Assembly: GCF_029193595.2 (NCBI RefSeq)
Contig: NZ_CP135052.1
Coordinates: 3,224,001-3,288,000 of the forward strand
DNA length: 64,000 nt
Direction of reading: 5' to 3'
Origin: Providencia hangzhouensis
Lineage (GTDB): Bacteria; Pseudomonadota; Gammaproteobacteria; Enterobacterales; Enterobacteriaceae
Positions 30,663 through 39,235 of the stretch are shown here, one piece after another. The notes below the pieces were generated by a model that was not told where the DNA came from, ran no database searches, and saw nothing but the letters and a program-made list of their open reading frames with translations. Each line of letters starts with the position of its first letter. Position 1 is the stretch's first letter. The position numbers and the translations under genes are program-made.

Positions 30663-32047
30663 TTAATTAAAACTAAAAGATCCTCCAGAAGAATAACCAC
30701 TATAACTAAATTCAGGTATACTTGGCATTGAGGGTATTGAGTATTTATCTTCAAATGAGTCCATTGAATTGTTCATTGATGACATATTGTCTCTTAACTG
30801 GCCAATCATATTTTCAAAATGAGGGTTATTTCTTATGGTATCTGTAGGGAAGTCTTTAAATCCTGGCGTTTCCGGAAGAACAACACTCGGGCGTTCTAGA
30901 TAATAATTTGTTGGTGTTTCATTATCCTTAAACCTATCAAGTAGGTTTGTTGTACGAGGTGCTAATTGTCTATTCGGTTCGGATTTTGGATAAGTGCTTT
31001 CCAATATCGATTTATCTACCATATTGTGTGGATACTTAATTGGAGGTGTTGACTTGTTGTTTATTGATGGCATATTTCCCCTTAAATCATCAATCATACG
31101 ATCATAATGAGCAACATCTGGTTGATAATTAACTGATGGTGAATCAAATAAGCCTGTTTCTGGTAATATATAGTCAGGTCTTTCTAAATAATATTCAGAC
31201 AATAGATTTTTATGTGTAAATTCCGTTTGGCCACGCCAATCTGTTTGTACTTGAAATGATTCTAAATGTTGTGAAGGATAATCCCAAAATGAAAAACGCT
31301 CTGTTCCTCTATCAATTAAAGGGTTTCCTGTATTATAAATAATTGTATTTATTCTATCCATATTATCTTCTTCTATATGAGATATAATATTTTGATAAGA
31401 TTTCTTGGCTGTAACCACCACGCCATCTACTACATTATCAATATCCAGAACTCGTTTAGTCCAACTATGTATTTTAGGCTGCATATGCGCTGGAGCTTCA
31501 TATAATGCTCTAAACATTATATCTTTAGTATTTATACTTAATAATATTTCACTTTCTATATCACCTACAGAATTTAAAGCTCTCTGCCAATAACTCTCTC
31601 TTTGTTCTCTAGGTAACACAAAAAATACAGGTTCTAAAGTCCATGCATCAGAAGGAAGATTATAATAAGAAAATACACTACTATGAAATAATTTAGCTCT
31701 ATGTGATTTATATCACCATAGATTACATCCTTTCCATCTTCAAATCTATTTTTTAGGGTTTGAACATAAGCTATTGCCATATCATAGCGAATACGCTCAA
31801 TTATAAACTCATCTTGCACTCCAATATGCTCTAAAATAGCTTCATCTAAATAATTAAGCGCAAAAGCACCTGAAAGAGAATCACCTTTAACCACACTATT
31901 AGCTAATTTAGCATATCGGTCTCCTTTACTTTCCAAATATTCATACATCAACTTTGGTTCTTTGGTTACGTATAAAATTTTAATTGCATTAGAAACATCA
32001 CTACGAGTTAACTTTAAATCACCCTTTCTAATTTCTTGAGTTCTCAT
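30663..32047 (-). pseudogene. Island family A protein with C-terminal repeats, split by a frameshift (copy A2)
   Basis: Two ORFs read as one gene. The upstream part (32047 to about 31690, AGGAG SD) starts MRTQEIRKGDLKLT and lacks a signal peptide. It follows family A up to GDINHIELNYF, then runs into 16 off-frame residues and a TAG. The family continuation LPSDAWTLEPVFFVL-PREQRESYWQRALN is found in the -1 frame and leads into the ORF ending at 30663. With one base re-read at TTC, the spacing from GDI to the conserved Trp equals that of A4 (26 residues). The C-terminal half holds two units of about 95 residues, each with YYLERP..(V/I)LPET and MI..LR.NM.S.NN. A decay mutation, sequencing error or programmed shift are all possible. 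Confidence 0.75.
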
Positions 32048-32055
32048 ATTATCTC

Positions 32056-32778
32056 CTAATTTTTAACATGGTCGAGTAAAAAAATGCGTATTTCTTCCCT
32101 CATTATATTGCTATTAGATAATTCTTTAGCATCAAAATAAAATTTAACCTTAGTTCCTATTTCTGGAATCAAAAAATATTGAAAACATTTATGATACTTC
32201 TCATCAATTGGTAACCATTCACACTCAATTAAAAAAATTACTTCATTATTAATTTCCTTCCAATAATATCCTTTTTTATTAAAATACATATCATCTTTAT
32301 GACCAATACTTCTTCGTATTGTTACAGTCACTTCAGTAAAATAAAGATCCAACTCTTCATCATAATATAACTCCCCCTTTCTTTTGAGGTACCCCATATC
32401 TAAATACACGTGTTTTCTATAACTCAAATATTTTTCAGGGTTTCCTTTTAATGGTTCAGCATAAACTTCTATAATTTTAACATCATTACTTACCTCATTA
32501 GATGGTTTCAAATCAGACCAAGACATTCGCATTGGCAGCACTCTAAAATTAGCCTCACACCCTTTTTTATTTTCAATAAACCTTGGGTCAAAATAGCTAT
32601 ATCCTTCATATTCAGCAAATGGAAAAACATACTCGCCAGGAACTTCTATAATATTCTTATTAAACTGCCCACAGACAAAACCGGGGCGATTATCAGCGAA
32701 ACTATTTATGGAAATCAATAACACAAGACAATTAACTGTAAATTTAATTAGATAATTAATTATCATTTCAAATTTCAT
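32056..32778 (-). CDS. Unknown periplasmic protein, island family B (copy B3)
   Basis: 240 residues with a Sec signal peptide ending near INSFA. The first 80 mature residues contain FVCGQFN, FPFAEYEGYSYFDPRF and GCEANFR, almost identical in all three family B copies. Two more conserved cysteines follow in IECEWLPIDEKYHKC, so two disulfides in the periplasm are plausible. B3 and B1 are alike through most of their length. SD AGGTG at good spacing. The A2 gene begins 8 bases downstream. Not recognised; a periplasmic immunity-like role is a guess based on paralogous arrays elsewhere. Confidence 0.75.
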   Translation of the reverse strand: MKFEMIINYLIKFTVNCLVLLISINSFADNRPGFVCGQFNKNIIEVPGEYVFPFAEYEGYSYFDPRFIENKKGCEANFRVLPMRMSWSDLKPSNEVSNDVKIIEVYAEPLKGNPEKYLSYRKHVYLDMGYLKRKGELYYDEELDLYFTEVTVTIRRSIGHKDDMYFNKKGYYWKEINNEVIFLIECEWLPIDEKYHKCFQYFLIPEIGTKVKFYFDAKELSNSNIMREEIRIFLLDHVKN

Positions 32779-32809
32779 ACTTGCACCTGTTGAAATAAAT
32801 CAATATGTT

Positions 32810-32953
32810 TTAAATTATAAAAACATCCTCACTAGGTATACTTGAAAAATTTTCTTCGCCCATAGAATTTGCAAATTTACTTTCTAATAAAATAACATTT
32901 AAACTTGCGATATCATTATAATTAATTGAAAAACTAGCCATATCTTTACTCAT
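32810..32953 (-). CDS. Short ORF resembling the N-terminus of family A (fragment A'')
   Basis: 47 codons from the ATG at 32953, with AAGGA eight bases upstream, overlapping the end of B2. Its sequence (INYNDIASLNVILLES...) aligns loosely with the N-terminus of A2 (LTRSDVSNAIKILYVTK) and with the fragment at 33717, but stops after about 45 residues. Best seen as a degenerate partner of the B2-B3 pair; whether the peptide is made or useful is unknown. Confidence 0.45.
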   Translation of the reverse strand: MSKDMASFSINYNDIASLNVILLESKFANSMGEENFSSIPSEDVFII

Positions 32954-33695
32954 AATATTCATCCTTAATAAAACCGAAGACAAAAACCTTAGCTTCATTC
33001 ATTATATCTCTCCATTGATTATACTTATCAAAACTAAATTTAATCTCTGCAAGTATACCTATTTCTGATATTGAAAAAATCATATTACAACTTGAATATT
33101 TATTTTCCAATGGTAGCCATAAGCATTCTAAGATAGCAATAACTTCATTTTCATTTTCGAACCAAAAAAAAGTTCTTTTCTTTTGAGTTCTTTTTCCACT
33201 ATATAGTTTTTCAGATACATTATATTCATCAAAATAGTCAACATATTGAAGTTCGGAATCATCGTCATAAAATATTTGACTTCGCTTTCCTAAATATGAT
33301 GCATTTAGATAATTTTTCATTTTTTGTGTTAATGAATAATCTTTCTCTCTAATTGGTCTCAATATAATTCTTATCGTTTTTTCATCTATTTCAAGATGAA
33401 ATTTTTTTTGGGGATCAACACTTGTCATATAAGGCCAATGCGTTATTAATGTTAACTCTCTAAAATTAGCATCACATCCTTCTTTATTTTCAATAAACCT
33501 TGGATCAAAATAGCTATACCCTTCATATTCAGCAAATGGAAAAGCATACTTGTCAGGAACTTCTATAACCGTTCCGTTAAACTGCCCACAGACAAAATCG
33601 GGACGATTATCAGCGTAACTATTTATTGAGATTAATAGCATAAGACAATTAACTGTAAATTTAATTAGATAACTAATTATTAGTTCAAATCTCAT
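32946..33695 (-). CDS. Unknown periplasmic protein, island family B (copy B2, divergent C-terminus)
   Basis: 249 residues. The signal peptide and the first 80 residues closely follow B3 (FVCGQFN, FPFAEYEGYSYFDPRFIENK, GCDANFR), but the rest is strongly diverged while keeping ILECLWLPLENKYSSC, so all four family cysteines remain. This pattern, a conserved front and variable back, suggests diversification or gene conversion. SD AGGTG before the ATG. Function not known. Confidence 0.75.
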   Translation of the reverse strand: MRFELIISYLIKFTVNCLMLLISINSYADNRPDFVCGQFNGTVIEVPDKYAFPFAEYEGYSYFDPRFIENKEGCDANFRELTLITHWPYMTSVDPQKKFHLEIDEKTIRIILRPIREKDYSLTQKMKNYLNASYLGKRSQIFYDDDSELQYVDYFDEYNVSEKLYSGKRTQKKRTFFWFENENEVIAILECLWLPLENKYSSCNMIFSISEIGILAEIKFSFDKYNQWRDIMNEAKVFVFGFIKDEYYE

Positions 33696-33716
33696 ACTTA
33701 CACCTATTAAAATAAA

Positions 33717-33827
33717 CTAATCATACATAAGCTCTGGATTTTTACTAACTATTAAAATTCGGGTAACATTAGATAAATCTATTGATATTAATTCTAAGTC
33801 TCCCTGCCTACGATCACGACCATTCAT
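33717..33827 (-). pseudogene. Truncated N-terminal fragment of family A (A')
   Basis: 36 codons starting at the ATG 33827 (AGGGG nine bases upstream) and ending TAG. The peptide RRQGDLELISIDLSNVTRIL and the following IVSKNPELMYD aligns with the A2 N-terminus (IRKGDLKLTRSDVSNAIKIL, then YVTKEPKLMYEY), after which the frame ends. It sits between B1 and B2 exactly where a full A gene would be expected from the A2/B3 arrangement. Confidence 0.65.
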
Positions 33828-33838
33828 ATTTTTAGCCC

Positions 33839-34537
33839 CTAATTTTTAATATATTCAGATAAAAATAGCCTTACCTTGTCTTGAATAGCTTCCCAATTAA
33901 CAAGATTTGAAAATTCAAATGAAACACTATATTTAAGACCAAATTCAGGCATTAATGATAATAATTTACAACGCCGATAACTATCATCTAACTGTCTCCA
34001 TGAACACTCCATTAAAACATTAACTTCACCATTATCTTCATCCCAATAGTAACCATACTTTATTATATTGACATAAACTTTATTACCATTAATATGTTTA
34101 GACTCAATAAAAACCTCATTAAAATACAACTCTAATTCTTCATCATAATATAGTTCACCTTTCCTTTTAATAACCCCCATATTTAGATATATATTTTTCT
34201 TATGACTAAAATATTTTTCAGTGTCTCCATTTAATGGCTCAACATAGACTTCTATCATTCTAACATCATGACTGACTTCACTAAATGGTTTTAAGTCTGG
34301 CCATGACATCCTCATTGGCAGAATTCTAAAATTAGCCTCACACCCTTTTTTGTTTTCAACAAACCTTGGGTCAAAATAGCTATATCCTTCATATTCAGCA
34401 AATGGAAAAACATACTTACTAGGAACTTCGATAATATTCCTATTAAACTGTCCACAAACAAAACCGGGGCGGTTCTCGCCATTAACAATGCAGGAAAATA
34501 ATAATAACGGTAGAATTAAACAAAAATATAATTTCAT
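33839..34537 (-). CDS. Unknown exported protein, island family B (copy B1)
   Basis: 232 residues from the ATG at 34537, chosen because AAGGTG lies nine bases upstream and the protein then begins with a clean signal peptide (MKLYFCLILPLLLFSC). The cysteine there could be a non-typical lipobox, so it may be a lipoprotein. The mature part carries the family B markers FVCGQFN, FPFAEYEGYSYFDPRF, GCEANFR, RKGELYYDEELELYF and MECSWRQLDDSYRRC. It differs from B2 and B3 in the signal region but is close to B3 elsewhere. Directly downstream of A1. Confidence 0.75.
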   Translation of the reverse strand: MKLYFCLILPLLLFSCIVNGENRPGFVCGQFNRNIIEVPSKYVFPFAEYEGYSYFDPRFVENKKGCEANFRILPMRMSWPDLKPFSEVSHDVRMIEVYVEPLNGDTEKYFSHKKNIYLNMGVIKRKGELYYDEELELYFNEVFIESKHINGNKVYVNIIKYGYYWDEDNGEVNVLMECSWRQLDDSYRRCKLLSLMPEFGLKYSVSFEFSNLVNWEAIQDKVRLFLSEYIKN

Positions 34538-34596
34538 AATAATTGACACCTTAATACTTATATAACATTTAGTTTTCAAACTTATTTAAATGAAAA

Positions 34597-35220
34597 CTAT
34601 GATTTAGCAGAAGCTAATGTTTTACTCATACGTTCATACCATTTATTAATAATGATTTTCTGTTTTTTAGTGGCCTTCTTTTCCTTTTCTAACATCACTT
34701 TCATCAAGCTGTATATTACCGATAATTCATGGCCACGGTCTCCGGAAGCTGCCATAATTTTTTGCCAATAAAATTCTTTTTCTTTTTCATCTAATACAGA
34801 AAATACCACACCTAAAACCCAATCTTCTTCGGGTATTTTATTACGTAACATGACCAGATAGTGTATTTCATCTGCTTCTTTATAAGTCATATCATGAGAG
34901 ACTTTTTCACCTGTACTCTGTTTCTTCGCTTTTCGCTTCAATACTTGAAGCATTTCTAATGCATGGTCATAATTTATTTTGTCTATCAATGTTTTATTAA
35001 TTGTTTTGTTTTTTTCTTTCATCACCAAATAAAAATAATCTGTTATAACTCGACCAAAAATTGATGAACCATATTTGTTTTCATAGAAATAGCTGTCAAT
35101 ATTCCTTAGTGTTTCGATTGGGTTATAGTCTGCTCTTGAATGATTCATTCCTCCTAGAAATGCCATAATAAGTAATATATAAATACGCTTATTTCTTAAC
35201 ACCCCATTAATTAAATTCAT
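34597..35220 (-). CDS. Unknown exported protein, island family A (copy A1)
   Basis: 207 residues with an N-terminal hydrophobic signal (RIYILLIMAFLGG, cleavage near SRA). A perfect AAGGAG SD precedes the ATG. The helical body has DKINYDHALEMLQVLKR, MTYKEADEIHYLVMLRN, the family block IPEEDWVLGVVFSVLDEKEK and the closing KWYERMSKTL. It is the first gene of the all-minus island and probably its transcription start lies in the 35221-35645 gap. Function unknown. Confidence 0.75.
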   Translation of the reverse strand: MNLINGVLRNKRIYILLIMAFLGGMNHSRADYNPIETLRNIDSYFYENKYGSSIFGRVITDYFYLVMKEKNKTINKTLIDKINYDHALEMLQVLKRKAKKQSTGEKVSHDMTYKEADEIHYLVMLRNKIPEEDWVLGVVFSVLDEKEKEFYWQKIMAASGDRGHELSVIYSLMKVMLEKEKKATKKQKIIINKWYERMSKTLASAKS

Positions 35221-35645
35221 AAAACTCCTTAGTGAAAAATGAAATATAAAATAAAATTCAACTTATATAAATTTAAAACTTGCAGCAATATATGATATTT
35301 AAAAATATAATTTAACTTTCAGTGAATCCGTTTTTTCTCTCTGTAACTGACTAAAAATAAGAAAAAACATGAAAAAATTGAACCCGCAGCAAAGCTAAAC
35401 TAACGTTTGAAAACGTAAAAATAACGATGAGACATTCATTATTTGCCTAAGCGTGATCTACCTACCGTAATGCGTATGCCGTTATCGGCTTTCATTCCCT
35501 TCCGCGCATAAACTCCTTATCATATGCACAATATTTTTCAGTAAATTTTTTAACGCTTTTTTATCATTATTTACTGTACATATTTGCTGTTTAGCTTAGG
35601 ATCTACCCTGACTTTGTTGATTAATCGTCCGAAGAGTGATATTTC
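35221..35645. other. Divergent intergenic region (island / maeA)
   Basis: 425 bases serving as upstream region for the island (minus) and maeA (plus). Contains an imperfect palindrome ACGTTTGAAAACGT at 35403-35416 that could be a regulator site. No ORF with a credible ribosome-binding site was found, apart from nine-codon noise. Confidence 0.4.
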
Positions 35646-37343
35646 ATGGAACATGAGTACGAAACAAAACGCCCTCTCTATATACCCTACGCTGGCCCAA
35701 TTTTGCTTGAATTCCCTTTGCTGAATAAAGGAAGCGCCTTCACCGAAGAAGAGCGTGCAAATTTTAACTTGCATGGTTTACTTCCTGAACAAGTAGAAAC
35801 CATCGAAGAACAAGTTGAACGTGCCTACCGCCAATTAATTGATTTTAAATCAGATATTGATAAACACATTTATCTGCGAAATATTCAAGACACCAACGAA
35901 ACCTTATTTTATCGCCTTATCGATGCTCACCTCACTGAAGTAATGCCTATTATCTATACCCCAACCGTGGGTGAAGCTTGTGAGCATTTCTCTGACATTT
36001 ATCGTCGTGCACGTGGTTTATTTATTTCTTATCCAAATCGTGAATACATCGACGACATGCTACAAAACGCCACCAAACAAAATGTGAAAGTGATTGTTGT
36101 TACTGATGGCGAACGTATTTTAGGCCTTGGTGACCAAGGTATCGGTGGTATGGGCATCCCAATTGGGAAACTCTCTCTCTATACCGCGTGCGGGGGTATC
36201 AGCCCTGCTTATACCTTACCTATTGTTATTGACGTAGGAACCAACAACCCACAGCGTCTGAATGACCCTCTATATATGGGATGGCGTCACCCACGTATTA
36301 CGGGTGATGAATACAACGAGTTCCTTGATGAATTTGTTCAGGCAGTTAAACGCCGCTGGCCAAATGTATTATTACAATTTGAAGATTTCGCACAGAAAAA
36401 TGCGATGCCTTTATTAACCCGTTACCGTGATGAGCTATGCTGTTTCAATGATGATATTCAAGGCACCGCATCGGTTGCATTAGGTAGCTTAATTGCCGCC
36501 AGCCATGCCGCAGGCAGTAAGCTAAGCGACCAACGCGTGACTTTCTTGGGTGCAGGCTCAGCAGGCTGCGGTATTGCAGAACAAATCATCGCCCAGATGA
36601 AATCCGAAGGCTTGAGTGACGAAGAAGCGCGTTCACGTATTTATATGGTTGACCGCTTTGGTTTATTAACCGATAAACTACCTAACTTACTCGATTTCCA
36701 AGCCAAATTAACCCAAAACAGTGGGAATTTAACCGACTGGGATGTTAACAGTGACTCAATTTCACTGTTAGATGTGGTACGCAATGCCAAACCAACCATA
36801 TTGATTGGTGTGTCTGGCCAAGCTGGGTTATTCACAGAAGAAATCATTAAAGAGATGCATAAGCACTGTGAACGCCCTATCGTGATGCCGTTATCTAACC
36901 CAACATCACGTGTTGAAGCTCGCCCTGAAGACATTATCAATTGGACTGATGGCAAAGCCTTAGTCGCAACAGGAAGTCCATTTAGCCCAGTATCTTACAA
37001 AGACCAAGTGTTCCCAATTGCACAATGTAACAACTCCTATATCTTCCCGGGTATCGGTCTTGGTGTGATTGCCTCTGGTGCTAAACGCGTTACTGATGGC
37101 ATGTTAATGGCCGCCAGCCGCGCTCTCGCCAGCTGTTCACCTCTTGCTAAAAATGGTGAAGGTGCGCTATTGCCTCTGCTGTCTGATATTCAAGATGTCT
37201 CTCGCATTATTGCTAAACAAGTGGCAAAAGAAGCACAAATTCAAGGTGTGGCAACGGTCACCTCTGATAGCGCATTGGATGAAGCCATTGAGCGTAATTT
37301 CTGGAAACCAGAGTACCGTACCTATAAACGGACTTCGTTTTAA
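35646..37343 (+). CDS. maeA: NAD-dependent malic enzyme
   Basis: 565 residues, identical in length to E. coli MaeA (SfcA). It oxidatively decarboxylates malate to pyruvate. Visible signatures are the substrate region [48 protein letters not shown] and the Rossmann [12 protein letters not shown]. The malic-enzyme family active-site Tyr and Lys lie in the first and second motifs. It is monocistronic with its own terminator. Confidence 0.97.
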   Translation: MEHEYETKRPLYIPYAGPILLEFPLLNKGSAFTEEERANFNLHGLLPEQVETIEEQVERAYRQLIDFKSDIDKHIYLRNIQDTNETLFYRLIDAHLTEVMPIIYTPTVGEACEHFSDIYRRARGLFISYPNREYIDDMLQNATKQNVKVIVVTDGERILGLGDQGIGGMGIPIGKLSLYTACGGISPAYTLPIVIDVGTNNPQRLNDPLYMGWRHPRITGDEYNEFLDEFVQAVKRRWPNVLLQFEDFAQKNAMPLLTRYRDELCCFNDDIQGTASVALGSLIAASHAAGSKLSDQRVTFLGAGSAGCGIAEQIIAQMKSEGLSDEEARSRIYMVDRFGLLTDKLPNLLDFQAKLTQNSGNLTDWDVNSDSISLLDVVRNAKPTILIGVSGQAGLFTEEIIKEMHKHCERPIVMPLSNPTSRVEARPEDIINWTDGKALVATGSPFSPVSYKDQVFPIAQCNNSYIFPGIGLGVIASGAKRVTDGMLMAASRALASCSPLAKNGEGALLPLLSDIQDVSRIIAKQVAKEAQIQGVATVTSDSALDEAIERNFWKPEYRTYKRTSF

Positions 37344-37366
37344 TTTGTCATAACGGTATTGATTGA

Positions 37367-37393
37367 AAGGGGCTCTTTAGAGCTCCTTTTTTT
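37367..37393 (+). terminator. maeA terminator
   Basis: Stem AGGGGCTC / GAGCTCCT (one G-T pair) with a TTTA loop followed by a long T-run, about 25 bases past the stop. Confidence 0.88.
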
Positions 37394-37505
37394 GTTTTTT
37401 ATAGATCCGAAAAAACGAATGTCTGTTTTCTCAGATAATGATAAATTGCGCTAAACAAATCACTTATTTAAGATAACAGCCATGACTGATTAATAGGATA
37501 TTGAC

Positions 37506-38387
37506 ATGACTGGCGACCTCAATACTGCTATTCCACAAAAACCTAAGTTTTCCCTATGGGCAATAGCCCTAACGCTTTTTATTGCGGTGCTAAATATTGT
37601 TGTTTATTTTTACCAGCTCAATTATGCCGCCCCACTCGGTTCCCAAGAAAATAACTTATTATTATTTGGTGCCAATGTTTACCAACTTTCATTAACGGGG
37701 GATTGGTGGCGTTATCCAGTCAGTATGGTATTGCACTCAGGTGGTATGCACCTTGCTTTAAATACATTGGCCTTGTTTGTTATTGGGATTGAATGCGAGC
37801 GCACCTATGGAAAATTTAGGATGCTCGCAATATACCTATTTTCAGGTATTGGCGCGGCATTTTTTAGCGCTTATTGGCAATACAGTGAAGCCATTAACGC
37901 CGCAGCAAACCGCGCGTCAATGAATGCATGGAATAGTTTATATTTACCTGATAACACGGTATATATTACCGTTGGTATTGGCGCATCTGGAGCCATTATG
38001 GGGTTAGCTGCCGCTTCCGTAATTTATTTATTAAAAGGGATAAATAACCCAAACCTCTCTCTTGAAGAGCGCAACCAATTAAAACGCCCGCTATATAATA
38101 TTATTGGAATGATTGCGCTAACTCTCATCAATGGTTTGCAGTCAGGTATTGATAACGCTGCTCATATTGGTGGCGCAGTACTTGGCGCTGTTATTAGTGG
38201 CGCTTTTGTACTTGCGCCCCAAGCAACCGCCCGGGCAAAACTACTCTCTAGCGGTGTCATTGTACTTATAGCTGCCGCCTTACTCGCTATTACACTCAGC
38301 CAGTTTTCTTCCTTACAAGACGAAGACTTGAACTATGAACGCCAGTTTATTTACCAAGAAATGGCAAAAGAACTTAATCAGCGATAA
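37506..38387 (+). CDS. aarA: Rhomboid intramembrane serine protease, AarA-like
   Basis: 293 residues, about seven membrane helices. The catalytic dyad is Ser161 in GIGASGAIMG and His221 in DNAAHIGG; the oxyanion residues lie in HSGGMHLALN (77-86). The segment GANVYQLSLTGDWWRYP matches what I recall of Providencia stuartii AarA, which processes TatA by removing a short N-terminal extension, so enabling Tat export and an extracellular signal. Compared with AarA there is an extra stretch of about 12 residues (around 130-145) before the strand leading to the catalytic Ser. tatA is not in this window, so the substrate cannot be checked here. Confidence 0.88.
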   Translation: MTGDLNTAIPQKPKFSLWAIALTLFIAVLNIVVYFYQLNYAAPLGSQENNLLLFGANVYQLSLTGDWWRYPVSMVLHSGGMHLALNTLALFVIGIECERTYGKFRMLAIYLFSGIGAAFFSAYWQYSEAINAAANRASMNAWNSLYLPDNTVYITVGIGASGAIMGLAAASVIYLLKGINNPNLSLEERNQLKRPLYNIIGMIALTLINGLQSGIDNAAHIGGAVLGAVISGAFVLAPQATARAKLLSSGVIVLIAAALLAITLSQFSSLQDEDLNYERQFIYQEMAKELNQR

Positions 38388-38413
38388 AAATACCGTTTTT
38401 TCGTAAGAGATTA

Positions 38414-38444
38414 GTCCTATTATTGATACCGTCAATAATAGGAC
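38414..38444. terminator. Hairpin between convergent aarA and the TauE-like gene
   Basis: Perfect 13-bp stem GTCCTATTATTGA / TCAATAATAGGAC with a five-base loop. It lies 27 bases after the aarA stop and 9 bases after the end of the convergent gene. No T-run. Confidence 0.6.
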
Positions 38445-38452
38445 GCGTAAAT

Positions 38453-39235
38453 CTAGAAAGTGAATAAATTCATTGTCATCATTACTGCACTACAGATAAT
38501 TAATAACAATGTAATGTATTGGAAAGTACGTTCAGATAAACGGACCAGTAAATATTTAGCTAATGGCATCACAATCAATGCCCCTGCACACAATATCAGC
38601 GCCAGTTTTAAATCCGTATAGCCATCTTGCGCATAAGCTAAAGCAGAGGAACCAGACAACACGGTTGTTACAAAAATCGATGTACCAATTGCTTGCTTAA
38701 TATTCAGTTGCATATAGCGCAGCAACATAGGGAGAACAACCACCCCACCACCAACTCCAGTTGCACCAAGTACAACACCCGCTAGGATAGCCGGCACAGC
38801 CATGGATTTTAGCTGATCCCCTTTTGCCGCTTCTTGCTTGATGATCGAAACAAAAAACATTCGCTGAACAAATAAATATAGCGAAAAAATAATGGCAGCA
38901 GCCACTAACAGGTTAATACCCCACTCGACTTGTTTTTCATACCCCGGTAATCCCCCCAACCATGTAACAAACAGACTTGAGAGAAATGTGCTCGGCAACA
39001 TAATCGCTAATACAATCATAGCGCCTTTAAAGGGGATATTGCCTAATCGAAAATGCATATAAGAAGAAGAAACCTTCATTAGCATCGAAAGGAAATTGGC
39101 AGTGGCTACTGCCGCTAGTGCATTTAGCCCAAAAAAATAGGTCAGTATCGGTAAGACAATCACACCACCACCGACACCCGTTGTGCTGATAATCAGCCCA
39201 ATAAGTGCGCCTATCGCTAACTCCGTTACAATCAT
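38453..39235 (-). CDS. TauE/SafE family anion permease
   Basis: 260 residues with about eight hydrophobic segments. Two copies of the family repeat motif are clear: GLIISTTGVGGGVIVLPIL near residue 14 and VVLGATGVGGGVVVLPMLL near residue 155. The family exports or imports sulfite, sulfonates or related organic anions. The start shares a base with the murR stop (TAATG), so it belongs to the mur operon. That link suggests an anion connected with amino-sugar breakdown such as lactate-type or sulfo-compounds, but this is speculation. Confidence 0.85.
   Translation of the reverse strand: MIVTELAIGALIGLIISTTGVGGGVIVLPILTYFFGLNALAAVATANFLSMLMKVSSSYMHFRLGNIPFKGAMIVLAIMLPSTFLSSLFVTWLGGLPGYEKQVEWGINLLVAAAIIFSLYLFVQRMFFVSIIKQEAAKGDQLKSMAVPAILAGVVLGATGVGGGVVVLPMLLRYMQLNIKQAIGTSIFVTTVLSGSSALAYAQDGYTDLKLALILCAGALIVMPLAKYLLVRLSERTFQYITLLLIICSAVMMTMNLFTF

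Noticed and set aside
31634..31700. Hydrophobic C-terminus of the upstream A2 ORF as a genuine membrane anchor
   Set aside because: The stretch arises right where the conserved family continuation switches frame, so it is more simply explained as out-of-frame sequence.
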